From: Panax quinquefolius
Lineage: Eukaryota > Streptophyta > Magnoliopsida > Apiales > Araliaceae
Assembly (NCBI GenBank): GCA_020205615.1
Contig: JAINUW010000544.1
Coordinates: 1-64,000, forward strand
Length of the DNA: 64,000 nucleotides
Direction: 5' to 3'
This document shows, piece by piece, positions 13,007 to 25,500 of the stretch (position 1 is its first letter; every line of letters begins with the position of its first letter). The position numbers and the translations under genes are program-made. Under the pieces are notes generated by a model. It was not told the origin of the DNA, made no database searches, and worked only from the letters and a program-made list of their open reading frames with translations.

Positions 13007-13031
13007 ATCCTTATAAGGGGGGGGGGGAGAA
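13007..13031 (+). other. Polypurine tract of element A
   Basis: An AAGG then 11-G tract, followed by AGAA, directly before the LTR start TGTAACGCCC. It corresponds to the PPT at 17918-17930 in unit D. It would prime plus-strand DNA synthesis. Confidence 0.75.
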
Positions 13032-16000
13032 TGTAACGCCCGAGAAAATCGGATTTTTATATGAATTAAATTTTATTTGATTATGTGGATTAAATGAATT
13101 TAATTGATTATTTATGTGAGTAAGCTATATGAAGGTCATTCTATGACCTAGAATTTGTGGATGTGGTTAGGATTCTGGCTATGTGCTAGGATTAATTGTT
13201 TTGAATTTCTAAGACGAAAATAAAAGTTTTCTGAGAAATTTCCGTAAAAACACTATTCGTTCATTTCTGCTCGGGAATTAAGTTTGAAATTCTGAGAAAC
13301 GCATAATGATAGAATTCTAAGACGAGATGGAATATTCAATAATATTTTAGTTATGGCAAACAAATTTTTCGCTTGCAGGACTCAAAAACCTAAGGGTTAG
13401 GGAAAGTGAATTCCAAGAAGGAAATGAAATGCGATAATGATTAGGGTTATTATATGTGTGTTATCTGAGTAGGATACTAGTTAGTATACAAGAATAGTAT
13501 GGAGAATATTAGGACATATAATATGAATATCGTACAAATACTAAACGAAGAGAATACGTGAGTTATACGTGTAGAATACGATTAGTTCTTGTTGGACTTT
13601 GAGTTTAAGGACTTTTTTGAATCCAATTGGACTTGCATTATATCAAGCCCAATGAATTGTGTAATCAAACCCAAGTTAGGCCCGATATGAATTAATTCTA
13701 CGGCCCGATCCAAGGAAACGAACTGCGGATCAAACCGATGGGTCACCGGATGGGTAAAACAAATGGGGGACCCACATGGCATGTGGGTCGGCTACTTGTT
13801 GACCAAGTAAAGCTACTTTACTTGGTTACAAAGAAATGAATAGTAAGGAGGTTACATAATAACCATTTTCCCCTCCATTGAATTTTCCTATAAAAAGAAG
13901 CTTGGCTAGTTCATTTGTTACTTTACAAACATTAGCCAACATATTTGAGAGAGAGAGAAAAGAGCTAAAAACAAGTAATCAAGTGATCTTGAAGCAAATC
14001 ATAAGAGTTTATAACAAGAACACGTAGAACGTAAACGTAATAATTCGTAAGACCTTAGTTTTCGATTCGTTTAAATTTATTTTTTATAGAGAATCATGAA
14101 TTGGTGGAGCATGTCTCTTCCAGAGTAATAAGGATGGATAATAGTGAATTAACCATTTACAAGTCATGTCTAAGTAGAAATCGTAAGCGTTTAAGTAAGT
14201 TTAAATCGATGAAACCATTGAACATTGACTTGGTTGTTGATGGATAAATTGAAAACCATCATTTATAGGGTATGTGAATTTTGCTTGGTTAAGATGTAGA
14301 CAATGAATCAATGGATTGGTTCAATTTGATTTGGCGCATAAAACACGAGTAACAAAGTTATGGAGAATTTTACGAAATTAGACGTTAAAACGTCGAAATT
14401 GTATAATTATGGATTATAGTCAAAACTTGTCATTTAGTTCGAAAACCTTGGTTTTTGATGGCATAGTGTAGTATAATATATTCAAGAGTCGTGGACTCAA
14501 GAACGGTCAAATTCCTACTTATAATGAAGAAAACGAGCTTTGAACGCTCAAGAACGTATAACGAACATGTTATTAGGACGTTAATAGTGAATTCATCATT
14601 AATGGATTTAAAAACTATTTTTGTTCAGATGAAATCGAAATATATGTTACGTGTAAGAAAATGGATTTTGAATGAGCCAATTTTGACTTAAAACAACTAA
14701 GTTATGAGTCCGGGAAGGATCGAAGTAGAAATTAAAAAAAAAAATCGAAGGCTCATGGGAAGTGCCGTAGCGCCAACCCAAGCACAAATAGCCACACCAC
14801 AGCGCCGGTAATAGTGTCTTTAGCTACTAGAGAGTATCACCGCAATGCCACTATTACAAAAGGAACTTGCTTGCAGCCACGAGACCCGGACCTTAGTTAT
14901 CGTTAGTTGGCGACGCAATACCAATGGTGTACTTAATGTGTGGATGGCCGTACAATGCAACAATGAGAATTTGTTGAGCAAATTGGTTTCTAATTCCAAT
15001 TGATTGTAAACCAATAGAGGAGCATGTATGTACTTAATATACATGGTAAGACCAATCTTAAATCACTTATTTAGTGATGACTTTAGGAATATAAATAGGG
15101 TTTAATAGTAAGTAAACGAAAGAGCGAAGTATAAGTAAGTAAAAGTAAATGGTATTCAATAAGTGTACTTAACCAATGACTATCGAGTTTCGGTTAGTAA
15201 CATAAGAACTTTAACAAGTTGTAAGGAAGATTAATAAGTCGAATTGACCTTTATTAATGAAAGGGTCGATGCCAGTTTTAACTCGGCTAGACTATTCTTA
15301 AGAGTTAGATTGATTTGTTTACAAGTCTTTCGATATAGAACTATTAATGTTATCCTATGCCAAGTATTTGGTATGGATTCAAAGTAAGTTTTTATATGAA
15401 CAAACAAATGTATTTTCATCGATTATTCAATGGGCACGTGAGCTTGCCAAAACTTAAATGTAAATACGTTTAACGGATGAGTGTTGATCAACATAGAGTA
15501 TTATAGGCTGATCACCTAGAAGTGCTCGTAAGATATATCGGATGTACGGACTTAGTGTCAGGATGTCCTTTTCATGTATGATAACGAAAAGAGAATGTTC
15601 ATGGTATTTAGACCAGTTCAGATTTCCTAAGCTATTGTATATACTTTGGAATTGTATTTATGAAATGAGAAGTGCTAGTTAATGTTTCATAGTACTTCAT
15701 AGCTACTTGTTCAGTTATGGAAGATAATCATATAATTCTCGACGTGGCATTTGTATCATCCTTTGTTAGACTTGCTGAGCTAGTTATGCTCACTTCTTGC
15801 TTGAATTATATAATTGCAGCTAAGGCCGAAAGAACTGAATGTCCCAGTAGGGATAAAGGCAAAGCTAAGATGGATAAGTAGATTATCATGTAATAGACTA
15901 GTATGTTTGTAATAAACATATTATGATAACAAAGAATGTATCGGTTTCAGATCCTGGGAACGAGATGATTATTATTATTATTGTAATAAGAATGTAGTAA

Positions 16001-16104
16001 GTATATTCATTTTGATGTTGTTTCAATGGAATGAAAGTATAGATAGTAGTATCGTGTAGCACAACATCTGTGGGTTGAAAGTATCCGGATTTGGAGGTGC
16101 CACA
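13032..16104 (+). repeat. 3' LTR of element A
   Basis: About 3.07 kb, from TGTAACGCCCGAG to GGAGGTGCCACA. A TATAAAAA box is at 13889-13896, followed by a GAGAGAGAGA leader (about 13948). Parts match the LTR of element F on the other strand: the sequence around 15486-15530 (GTTGATCAACATAGAGTA, then GGCTGATCACCTA) recurs inverted at about 63278-63330. A GGAGGTGCCACA-type end parallels the GGGCATCACA end of C. ORFs inside, such as 14491-14691 and minus 14820-15044, have no recognisable similarity and are not called. Confidence 0.75.
13889..13896 (+). promoter_or_regulatory. Putative TATA box, LTR of element A
   Basis: TATAAAAA about 55 bp before a GA-rich leader inside the LTR; the usual placement for a retrotransposon promoter. 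Confidence 0.5.
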
Positions 16105-16628
16105 TATATGATTTTTAAATAGTTAATTCCATTATCTGATAATTGCCATTAATATTAAATATTAATGTTTTTCATGACAAAATATCAAAAGTTATATTTT
16201 ATAACTTAAAATATTTTTATAACACTTAAATCATTTTATATGATTTTTAAATTATTAATTCTATTTTTCCATAATTTATTTAATACATTTATTAAATAAA
16301 TTAATTATCATTAATATTAATTAATTAATGAAATTTATCACATAATATTAAAAGTTATTAAAAATAACTTAAAATATTTTCTTATGCCATAATATAATTT
16401 TAAATGATTTTTAAATATTAAAATCATTTTAAGTAATTTATTTAATATTATAATTAAATAAATTAATTACCATTAATATTCCAAAATATTAAATATTAAT
16501 GAAATATATCAAAAATTATTAAAACCCATTTTTAAGCTATAAAATAATTTTTAAGAATTTATTATGAATTTTAATAATTAAAACTATTTTTTATATTTAT
16601 TAAATAAAATAATTAATTTTAGAAAAAA
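16105..16628. repeat. Degenerate AT-rich tandem repeat
   Basis: Three to four diverged units of roughly 130-165 bp, each opening with GATTTTTAAAT(A/T) (about 16111, 16240, 16410). They share words such as AATAAATTAATTA(C/T)CATTAATATT and AAAAGTTAT..AACTTAAAATATTTT. The composition resembles the AT-rich start of the Z-type LTR, so it may be the remnant of another LTR. It has no coding potential. Confidence 0.6.
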
Positions 16629-16635
16629 ATAAAGT

Positions 16636-16677
16636 GTCACTAAAGGGCCCTATAGCGACAAAACCGTCGCTATAGGT
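16636..16677. repeat. Small perfect hairpin, possible DNA-transposon end
   Basis: The 11-bp arms CCTATAGCGAC (16649-16659) and GTCGCTATAGG (16666-16676) are perfect inverted repeats around a 6-bp loop. They are preceded by CACTAAAGGG at 16639. GTCGCTATAG-type words next to CACTA are common in plant CACTA-type termini, so this may be a lone transposon end or a minimal footprint. No second terminus was found nearby. Confidence 0.4.
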
Positions 16678-17160
16678 GTTCTTGAGTGTTCTTGAGCCAA
16701 ACCCAGATCTTTATGTCAGTGAACAAGGTGGTATGTTTAACCAAGTCTAGATCTATGTTCTAGTTGATTTCTGAGCTTGTAATTGAGTTAATATTGTAGT
16801 ACTGATGTAGTACTACAACTCTAAAAAAGTTCCACGGCCAAAGCATAACAAATCAGGAAGATCTAAGCTTCAGAAAAGCTTGTCAGAGCTGTTCTTCATT
16901 TCTGGGTTTTCCAGAAATGAAGAATAGTTACAAGGTACCAGTTTTCAATCCTTATATCTTACATCCTGGGCTTGCTTAGTGTGATATAAAGGTTCAATCG
17001 TGTAGTCTACATGCCAAGGAACAATTATATATCATAATATCAATCTAAAATCAACAAAATCACAAGATTCAAGTCAGTCAAACCTTGTTAGAAAATTTGA
17101 CACTTGAAGATTCTGGGTTTTCCAAAAACCTTCATAAGGCAGGTCAGTCAAACTTTATCA
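16678..17160. other. Unassigned sequence before gypsy unit D
   Basis: About 480 bp of less AT-biased DNA. It includes a local inverted repeat (TTCATTTCTGG, then CCAGAAATGAA, about 16898-16923) and a short duplicated GTTCTTGAG. It is replaced abruptly at about 17161 by integrase sequence of unit D. No ORF or RNA gene can be supported. Confidence 0.35.
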
Positions 17161-17886
17161 TTAGAGGACATGCTAAGAGCATGTGTTATGGATTTCAAAG
17201 GAAGCTGGGATGACCACCTACCGTTGGTGGAATTTGCATACAACAACAGCTATCACGCGAGTATCGGTATGCCACCTTATGAAGCTTTATATGGAAGGAA
17301 ATGCAGAACGCCATTGTGCTGGGATGAAGTGGGAGAACGGCAATTGTTAGGGCCAGAATTGGTGCAGCAAACTGCAGATGTGATCAAAATGATACGAGCG
17401 AGACTAGTCATGACCCAAGATCGACAAAAGTAATATGCTGATCAACATCAGCAACGAGACTTCAACGTCTGCACTTATGTGTTCTTGAAAGTGTCACCTT
17501 GGAAAGGAAAAATGAGATTTGGAAAGAAAGGAAAACTTAGTCAGAGATTCATAGGACCCTTTGAAGTGTTGAGGCGAGTCGGTGAGGTAGCTTATGAAAT
17601 AGCTTTACCTCCGGAGTTAGAACATATACACAACGTGTTTCATGTTTCGGTCCTACGACCCTATAAGCAAGACTACAAGCATGTCATTGAGTATGAACCT
17701 ATTCAACTTGAGAAGGACTTAACCTATGAAGAGGTTCCAGTACAGATAATTGATAGAAAAGAACAAGTGTTAAGAAATAAGATAATACCTTATGTTAAGG
17801 TAGTGTGGAGGAACCACAACACCGAAGAGGCTACGTGGGAGCTCGAGGCGAAAATGGTGAAAAAATACCCTAATATTTTTGTCTGA
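17161..17886 (+). pseudogene. Gypsy unit D: truncated integrase C-terminus plus chromodomain
   Basis: One frame with a single in-frame stop (TAA, 17431-17433). It starts abruptly inside integrase at [20 protein letters not shown], just after the position of the DDE glutamate, and continues through [18 protein letters not shown]. From 17479 it runs on through the GPFEVLRRVGEVAYEIALP segment to a chromodomain-like end (VKVVWRNHNTEEATWELE) and a TGA stop at 17884. It is nearly identical to 48568-49257 of unit C, so the two are copies of one family. Everything upstream of 17161 (gag, PR, RT, RNase H, the integrase core) is missing. The fragment is followed by a normal PPT and LTR, so it is the 3' end of an element whose 5' part was lost. 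Confidence 0.85.
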
Positions 17887-17913
17887 TGAGTAATGATTCC
17901 GGGGACGGAATCC

Positions 17914-17930
17914 TGATAAGGGAGGGTGAA
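17914..17930 (+). other. Polypurine tract of unit D
   Basis: GATAAGGGAGGGTGAA directly before the LTR start TGTAATATCC. It is preceded by the conserved GGGGACGGAATCCTGATAAG context also seen in element A. Confidence 0.75.
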
Positions 17931-20831
17931 TGTAATATCCGAGATTTTCTATGTAATTTAATAATTATCAATAAACGAACTTATGTGAAACTCTTGTGTG
18001 ATTTCATTTATTAGATGTATATGTGTTATGTTAAGATATGTGATGAGATGTATTTAAATGGTTGGTTTAGTTTTATTTAACTATTTAAATTGATTAGGTA
18101 GGGAATTAATTCTTTTTATTACGTGGGTTGGTATTAAATCATGAGCTGGAGTTCGGAGTGGAATTTAGAGACGCGGACTACATATTCGAGTCTGAAACGT
18201 CGAAATTAGTCAGGTTAGACTATAACCACGAAAATGTGTCACGGTTGACTTTTTGGTCAAAGTTAACCATGAATTTTGGAGGCAAATTTACCAAAACCGA
18301 TAGTCCCATGATGTCCTAAACGTCAATTAGTATCGAAACGTTTGGTTACGAGAGGCAAAATGGTCAAAATAGTGTATTAAGCTATTGAATTAATTATAGC
18401 AATATTTTAATAGAAAAGTGCAGTGACCATGGGGCCCACATGACAACCAAATTGGGACAAGAGAGGAGTATTCACATTATAAAGTAATTAGGGGGAGGAG
18501 TTACAAACTCCTTACAAAATCCAAGACCTTTCCTTTCTAACCCCAACCCATACTAAATTGAATTTATATAATATACTTAATACATATAACTTATATTGGA
18601 GATGCAAGGGCTGGAAAATCAATTGATATCATATTTTATATATACTCCCAATCCAAGTCTCTTCTTCCTCTTTGTAAAAAAAATCTACCGTGAGTGAAGT
18701 TGAGAGTGAGAGAGGAAGGAGCTTGAAAGAGTGGCGAATTTTGGAGTTTTCAAAGACTAATCAAGCTAGGAGAATCATTTAATGAGTTCGAACAAGTAGA
18801 ATTCATCAAAGAGGTAATCCACGAACTCTCTTTTCCATGTTCTTTAGTAAAAATGAGAGAATATGCTTATGTGACTTTTCGGGTTTTTTGGAGCCTTGGA
18901 TTCATGGGTTATATGACTCGATTAGCAAATGCAATAATTTTATAAAATAATATGTAGTATGAATTCTAATCTGTCCCAAATTTCGTTAGAATCGGAGTTA
19001 TAATGAGCAATTTATGAAAATCGTAAGCAAGCATGTTCATATCAAAATTTGAAGAAAATCTGGAATTTCCATAATTTTTCTAAGTATAGAACCAGTGCTG
19101 GCACGCTTTTCTGTGCAGTTAGTTTGTGGTCTTAGCATACTAGTTTCATGGATGTTTTATTTTTGTAAAATACTTTACCGTATGAAGTTTATTGTGTCGA
19201 AGTATCATGGTCATATCATCTGTAGATTAAGGGGAATAAAATCGCAAAAGTGGTTGCAAGAAACAAAAAATTGATGTCTTTCTTGGGACTGTTTTGGATC
19301 AGTCTGTCTCGGGGGCATTTTCGTCCACTGTTTTTTACTTTAAAAATTCAGGAAAACTTTGGAGTATTAATATAAGAAGATATGAAGGTCCTGTAAAAAT
19401 TTGAGAATTGTTGGCCATACGGTTTGAGAGTTATGGATTTTACGGCTAATGACACTATTTGAAAACATACCCGAATAACTCTATGTGTATAAGTCCAAAT
19501 ATTACAAAATTTTTACTGGAAGTACATGTATTTAACAGGAGCTAACCCTGAGAATTTTAGAAGTTTTGGAGCTAATCTTGATTTATGAAAAATCTAAGAA
19601 TATTTGGTTATTATGGACTATTTAAAAAAAGTAGATGGATTTTAAAAATTTTGGGAAAAATATATGTTCAATGTGGGACTAGATTCTGCAAAATCCCAGA
19701 AAAGAAATATTTTTGAGTCTGATTTGGTATTTTTCATATAAATGATGTTATATGGATAAATGAGTTTAATTAAATATGTGATGTCAAAAATAAGGAAAAT
19801 AAGGTTTTCCGACTTGAGACCTCTAAGCATGTTTTATGCAGATTTTTGATGGAGGTTTTAGTCCATAAAATGTCAAAAATTTATGTTTCCCAGATTCTTT
19901 TATTTAACCACGTGGCCTATACGTAGCAACATGTTATGTAATTGAATTGTATTTGTATACGTACGAGTTTAATCATCTTATTAAAATAAAAGGGAACCAT
20001 TACACTTCGAAGTGGTGTTCCAGAACCAAATTGCTTAACGTAACACATGTGAATAGGTTACGTGAAGGGCTAGTAGATAGCGGTAAATTGCAGAAGACGT
20101 ATCAGGCAAGTTTCCTAACCCTATGTTCTATTGAGCAATTATTCAATCCTTACTCATTGTTATTGCAGTGAGGGTTAGTAACGAACTTGTGCTATATAGT
20201 TTTTCGTACAAGTTCCTTTGTCGTAAAGTTATATAACATCAATTTCTTTGCAAGCGTTATTGATGATTACTCAATTATTATTACAATCGATATACTTTTA
20301 AAGTTCTACTTCTTTAACGAACTATTTCAAGGATGTTTTCGGCTTTTTTGTTACGATTTAGATATTATTGATGTTAAATGATATAACATTTGAACAATTC
20401 AAATCCTTTGATGCTATTTAATGTTTAACAATCAAAATTGTTTTGGTGAGGTCCCGCATGAATACTAAGATAAACAACTTTGAATAATCCGGGCAAATGG
20501 ATGCCGAGGCATATAGTCCCATTTATGCTTATGCAGCTTAAACTTTATACTTGTGCACAATGTAGGTACAATAGACTGATCACCTGGAGTACTTACAGAG
20601 ACCTTTTACAATCTATTTGATTGGTAAACCGTCTGATGGTTTTCGATGAAACAAAGTAATGTTCAGGGTATTTTACACCCCTTAGTGTGATATTAAGAAT
20701 TCTTCAAATCTTATTGTTGATATTCTTGCCTAACACTTGATATTTCTTTCAACTGTTGAGATTTAGCTATTCAGATGACTTTACTTCTGACATATGCTTT
20801 CCATTTATTCTATATACCTGTTGGGCAATTT
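17931..20831 (+). repeat. Shared LTR of units D and C, first part
   Basis: It starts TGTAATATCCGAG after the D polypurine tract. It aligns with 49259-51742 of the right LTR over almost its whole length. The first 340 bp or so are absent from the right copy, and a further segment of about 110 bp (about 19758-19868) is also deleted there. The TTT at 20829-20831 is the target-site duplication of the CACTA element. A TATATATAC box candidate is at about 18637-18645, before a CTCTTCTTCCTC leader. The LTR resumes at 43325. Confidence 0.85.
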
Positions 20832-21240
20832 CACTATAAGAAAACCAGTCATTGCCGACGGGCATTGCTGCCGCTTAATGATTATAATGCCGCGTCGGCA
20901 TTGAAGTCATTCATGACGGGCACTTCCATCAACAAGACAACCAATGTTGCCTTGAGTGTTGTCGCCTTCACAGCCCCGCCCGCCACCATCGACATCATTG
21001 TCATTACCGACGGTAGTCATTGGCGACGACATAATGTCACTACCGACGGTTATACCGACGGCAAGGCCGCGTCAAGAAAGACCCCTATAGATTTTTTTTG
21101 AGGGAAAAACTCATTTACCGATTTAGCAAGATAGTCGATAATAAATGCTCAAGTCGCCGTCCATGACCTTAATCCCATGTCTGTCGCTATATGTCATTGG
21201 CGACGGCATAGCCGCCGCCATTACCCCCGTCGGCAATTAC
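20832..21240. repeat. CACTA left terminal inverted repeat and subterminal repeats
   Basis: The terminal inverted repeat (about 30 bp) is followed by many GCCGACGG, GGCGACG and CCGTCGGCA motifs in both orientations to about 21235. Short, alternating GC-rich motifs of this kind in CACTA ends are known binding sites for the TNPA-type protein. The ORF at 20775-21101 is a chance reading across them. Confidence 0.8.
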
Positions 21241-21245
21241 TACAT

Positions 21246-21477
21246 ATATTTTGAATTTTTTTAAAAAATTTCAAAATTTCCCTGTTCATTTACAAATATA
21301 CACTTGTTATAAACTAATAACAAACATCAAATCACAACTATACCTATTATAAACTAGTAACCCAAATCAAATATATAGATAAAAACATAATGGTCGTCGG
21401 TACAACTCAAAAATTGTACAAATACATACATAAAACTCGAATATAACATAAACTAAACTAACTACAACTCGTTGTTG
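21246..21477. other. CACTA non-coding segment
   Basis: AT-rich DNA between the subterminal repeats and the putative last exon, with a duplicated TATAAACTA(A/G)TAAC motif at about 21309 and 21351. It is probably the 3' UTR and terminator region of the minus-strand gene. No defined site can be called. Confidence 0.35.
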
Positions 21478-21645
21478 CTATCTACATGTCATCGAAGTCG
21501 TGGCCATCATCACCATCTTTGGAAGAGGTCGCTCATCATCAACTCGACGGTCATTGCCCTGTACTAGAGGAGGCTGCTTGTCATCAGGTCGGCGGTCATC
21601 ACCAGTGCCTCCACCTCCACCTCCACGAGTCTCGTCAACAAGACC
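21478..21645 (-). pseudogene. Putative terminal exon of the Ptta/TNPA-like gene
   Basis: On the minus strand this is open for 55 codons and ends in TAG (21478-21480). It begins GLVDETRGGGGGG and is rich in D, R and P. It follows a clean acceptor (TTTTGTAG) and is in phase with the donor at 34908. Alone it would not be callable; the support is the phase-0 splice pair and its position at the 3' end of the CACTA gene set. The plus-strand ORF at 21486-21722 is its shadow. Confidence 0.45.
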
Positions 21646-21718
21646 CTACAAAAGTAAATATTAATAACAAAATCAAAATGAAAACATATTTACATTATTT
21701 TAGTTTGTGTTCTTCAAG

Positions 21719-22557
21719 TTAGGCGGACGGGACTCAAACTCGGGCTCCGTATATCGGAATTGAGTCCCGTAAGTTGTAACGCATGTCTATTGCCTATGCG
21801 GTGTTATTGCATGTGTTCGCGTGTCAACTGGACGACCAGGGTGGGTATTGGACTCTTTTTCGGCTTTTTGCCTAACTATTGGCGGGTTTTGCAAAATGGA
21901 ACCTAACTCAGATTTCGTATGTCAGAATTGAGTCCCATAAGTTGTAACGCATGTCGAATACATACTCGGTGTTATGTGTGTGTTTGTGTGGCGTTCAGAC
22001 GGCCGAGGAGGGTTTTGGGATCTTTTTTGGCTTTTTGCCTAACTGTTAGCGGGTTTTGCAAACAGGGACTTAACTTAGTCTCCGTATATCAGAATCGAGT
22101 CCCGTAAGTTCTAACGTATGTCTAATACCTACTCGGTGCTACGTGTGTTTTTGTGTGGCGTTCGGACGACCGAGGATGGTTTTGACCTATTTTCTGGCTT
22201 TTTGCCTAAGTGTTGGCGAGTTTTGTAAACTGCGCGATAACTTGGATTCTGTATATCGGAATCGAGTCCCGTAAGCCTTAACGCGTGTCTAATACCTACT
22301 CGGGGCTACATGAGTGTTTGCGCGGCGTTCGGACGACCGAGGCGGGATTTGACCTATTTTTCGGCTTTTTGCCTAAGTGTTGGCGAGTTTTACAAACTGG
22401 ACGACAACTCGGTATTCGTATATCATAATTGAGTCCCGTAAGTTCTAACGCGTGTCTAATACTTACTCGGTGCTACGTGTGTGTTTGCGTGGCGTCGTAA
22501 GAAGAGGAGGTAGTTTTGACCTATTTTTGGCTTTTTGCCTAAGTGTTCATGAAGTTT
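21719..22557. repeat. 167-bp tandem array, left segment (about 5 units)
   Basis: Marker words (GAGTCCCGTAAGTT, TAATACCTACTCGG, GGCTTTTTGCCTAA, GCGAGTTTTGCAAACTGG) recur every 166-168 bp; the GAGTCCC word falls at about 21762, 21930, 22097, 22264 and 22431. The first unit is the most diverged. The array is interrupted by the copia element at 22557/22558, and the spacing across the insertion equals one unit once a 5-bp duplication is removed. Confidence 0.95.
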
Positions 22558-24432
22558 TGAAAGTAGTATGCACACAAGCCAATCATGTTTGATGATAAAG
22601 CATATACTTTGTAACAATCTTATTCATTTATTAATAAAAGTATTAATTTATTAAAGGCTTTTAATTATCTACATGATGTTGTTTTATAATATGTGATAAA
22701 CCCATAGTTTTAAGCAATGCTTTTAGAATAATGATGATGATCATTCTAATGAGATCTAAATTTTAGAAAGCTTAAAAGTAAAATAGTTCCCAATCATTGG
22801 ATTACTAAATTGGGGATTAGTGAATCCGGATAGATTGGTACATACGTTGCGCTTGCTCATTGGATGAGGATGATTGATCTCATGATCATTTTGTGTGGAG
22901 ACACTAAAGCAAGTATGTAGGTGCTTATTAGAGAATAATTTCTTTCGAGCGTGGCTCGCTAAGGAATACCTAATGGAGTTTTACTCACTGTCGAATAGAA
23001 TTTCAGTAGTGATAGTAAGTACAAGTAATCCTTGGACTTGAGATCATTATAGTATCTTGTGTATGATGAGTTATACTTTGACTTATTCCTTAAGACCCTT
23101 AGGGTATATCAAAGGGTATGCTTGGGTATAACAAGTTGTACATGGAGATAATATATGATCAATAAAGAATCTACCACTTCTAATAAAAGAAGAGAAATGT
23201 CCTATGTGATTCGATAAATGACAACCCAAAGAGTCCTTGGCGTGCGAATGAAATTAGAAAGGAGTTTCTAATTTGCATTATTTGAGTTGTGCATTTAAGG
23301 ATCGAAATACATATAATTAAATAAAATAAGACTTGACAGTAATTCCATGTCTTATATTTAATTGGGACATTGTATGGTGGAAGGATTGAATTATACGGTA
23401 ACTATTTACTCAAAGGTTCTTTTATGATTAATGTTGAAATCTATATTATCTGGAAAGTCGTTGATCGCTAGGAGGCTTATCCCTATCAGAATAAATATTA
23501 TTTATTTAAATAAATTAATTGTTTAATTTATTTATTTAAATAAGATTAGAATTATTCTAATTGATTTATTCACAACCTTTAATATGGAGAACCTAAAGGG
23601 TCACACCATAAAAGGAAGAATAATTATTTAAGAAGTAAATGGCATAATCGTAATAATATAGTTATGTATATTTAATTTAATCTATGGTGATAGAATAAAT
23701 TAAATAGCTTAATATTTATTATTTAATATTTTTGAAATATTAAATATAAATTAATAAGAGAGTCTTATTAATATTATTACAATTATTATTATTTTAATTT
23801 CTAAAAGAGTTTAGGAATTAATTTAATATAAGTACTCTCCTTTATTCCTAATTGGATTAGGAAGGAAAATTAGTTAAAGGAGTTTAATTAATTATCCCTA
23901 ATAAGATTAGGGAGCTTAATTAATTAAAAGAATTTAATTAATTAAATAAAACCCAATTCCTTAATTGTTAAGGTGGGTTGCCCACATCTATAAATAAGAG
24001 GAGTCTTATTATGGGTGAGGTGGTTGTTGACTTTTACAACATACGTAATAATTCCAATAGTTGGGAGAGTACGTCTTTTCTATAGAGATAGAAAACTAGG
24101 GTTTGAGCCAAATACCCATCTTCTTAAATCCTTCTTCTTCCTTGGTGGATCACCTCTAGAGGCCAAACAATTGGGTGGCTAATGTTGATCAAAGGAAGGA
24201 ACCAAACCCGGTGGATTCAAGTTGAACGCGAAAAGGATTGGAGGTAAACTTGTACCTGAGGAAGCTCGATCTTCAAGGGTATGATTTTATTCTTTATCTT
24301 TTCGTTTAATTAATAATTGTGCATAAAGGGTGATCCGGGTATATGGTTTGTAAATTTTTTAAACTCTGATTTTTACACGTTTCCGCACTTTTATGCAATT
24401 TGATTGCGTTTATGAATATTACAAACCTAATA
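22558..24432 (+). repeat. 5' LTR of the copia element
   Basis: TGAAAGTAGTATGCAC to ...ACAAACCTAATA. It is a direct repeat of 29859-31737. It contains a TATAAATA box (23989-23996) and an AT-rich section with repeated AATTTAATTAATT words at about 23500-23950. Confidence 0.95.
23989..23996 (+). promoter_or_regulatory. Putative TATA box, copia 5' LTR
   Basis: TATAAATA within the LTR. The same motif is at 31294-31301 in the 3' LTR. Confidence 0.5.
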
Positions 24433-24433
24433 G

Positions 24434-24446
24434 TGGCATCAGAGCC
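24434..24446 (+). other. Primer binding site of the copia element
   Basis: TGGCATCAGAGCC, a one-base variant of the TGGTATCAGAGCC site complementary to initiator Met-tRNA, one base after the LTR end. Confidence 0.8.
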
Positions 24447-24544
24447 AAACCTTTATGCAAATTATTAATTATTTTAATTTGATATATATATTGATATGTG
24501 TTTAGAATAATTTAATTGGGCATAATTTTATTGTATAAAATTTT

Positions 24545-24546
<2 letters not shown>

Positions 24547-24579
<33 letters not shown>

Positions 24580-24836
24580 CATGTAAATCGATTTTGATTT
24601 TTGTTGATTACGTGATTCATGAAGCCTTGTGATTAGTTCAATGTGTACGAAAATTCTTGCTAGTAATCCATTAACTAACTATATTATGTTTTTTATATAA
24701 ACAAGTTACAGTTTTTGTTTTTATAAAAAAAAAAGGCTAGCATGCGTTTTTTTTTAATAAAAGGGATACATGCGTCATTTGTTGAAAAGGGCACCAAGAC
24801 TACGTGAATCGTGATTACGATTGAGCATGATTTACG

Positions 24837-24889
<53 letters not shown>

Positions 24890-24890
24890 G
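24547..24890. repeat. AT-dinucleotide microsatellites in the copia leader
   Basis: Two (TA)n tracts, about 24547-24577 and 24838-24886, the second about 48 bp long. Confidence 0.9.
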
Positions 24891-24999
24891 TTATTTTATA
24901 ATATATTATATATACATTATATATATAATGTATTATTCTCAATTATTTTATAATTAAAATAAAAAAATTATTTTAATCTTAAAATAAAAGTTTATTTTA

Positions 25000-25500
25000 A
25001 TATTAAAATTAAAGATTTTATTTTAATTTTAAAATTAAATTTCATGCTAACTAATTAGAGTTGGAATTGGATTCCATGATAACTAATTGGAGTTGAAATT
25101 GGATTCCATGTTTCCTTAAATAAAGGAGTTTATTTAGATATGAAATAAGATTTCATATTATTCAAAATAAAAGAGTTTATTTGTGAATAGGAAATAGAAT
25201 CCAAGTATTTCCTTAAATAAAGAAGTTTATTTAGATATGAAATAAGATTTCATATTATTCAAAATAAAGGAGTTTATTTGTGAATAGGAAAAAGAATTCG
25301 TGTTTCCTTTTAATAAAAAAAAAAATCATGGAATTAGATTCCATAATTAATTAAAATAAAGGAGTTTATTTTGATTAAAAATTTTGATTAAAATAAAATA
25401 GTTTATTTTATTCAAAATTGGATAAATTAAAATAAAATAGTCTTATTTTGATTTAAATTTGGATTAAAATAAAGGAGTTTATTTTGATTCAAAATTAAAT
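25000..25500. repeat. Leader repeat with AATAAAGGAGTTTATTT core
   Basis: The core word AATAAA(G/A)(G/A)AGTTTATTT or close variants appears about ten times. Within it, a longer unit of about 90 bp (AGATATGAAATAAGATTTCATATTATTC context) is duplicated at about 25130-25210 and 25220-25300. An inverted, diverged relative of this zone lies at 60180-60520, part of the second copia copy. Confidence 0.8.

Larger units (their letters stand above)
11437..16104 (+). mobile_element. Element A: 3' part of a Ty3-gypsy chromovirus (Tekay/Del-like)
   Basis: It contains the end of the RNase H region, integrase, the chromodomain tail, a polypurine tract and the 3' LTR in the expected plus-strand order. The 5' half is not in the window, because elements B and Z are nested at its left end. 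The protein is clearly of the same family as the C and D units further right, but with independent stop codons. Confidence 0.8.
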
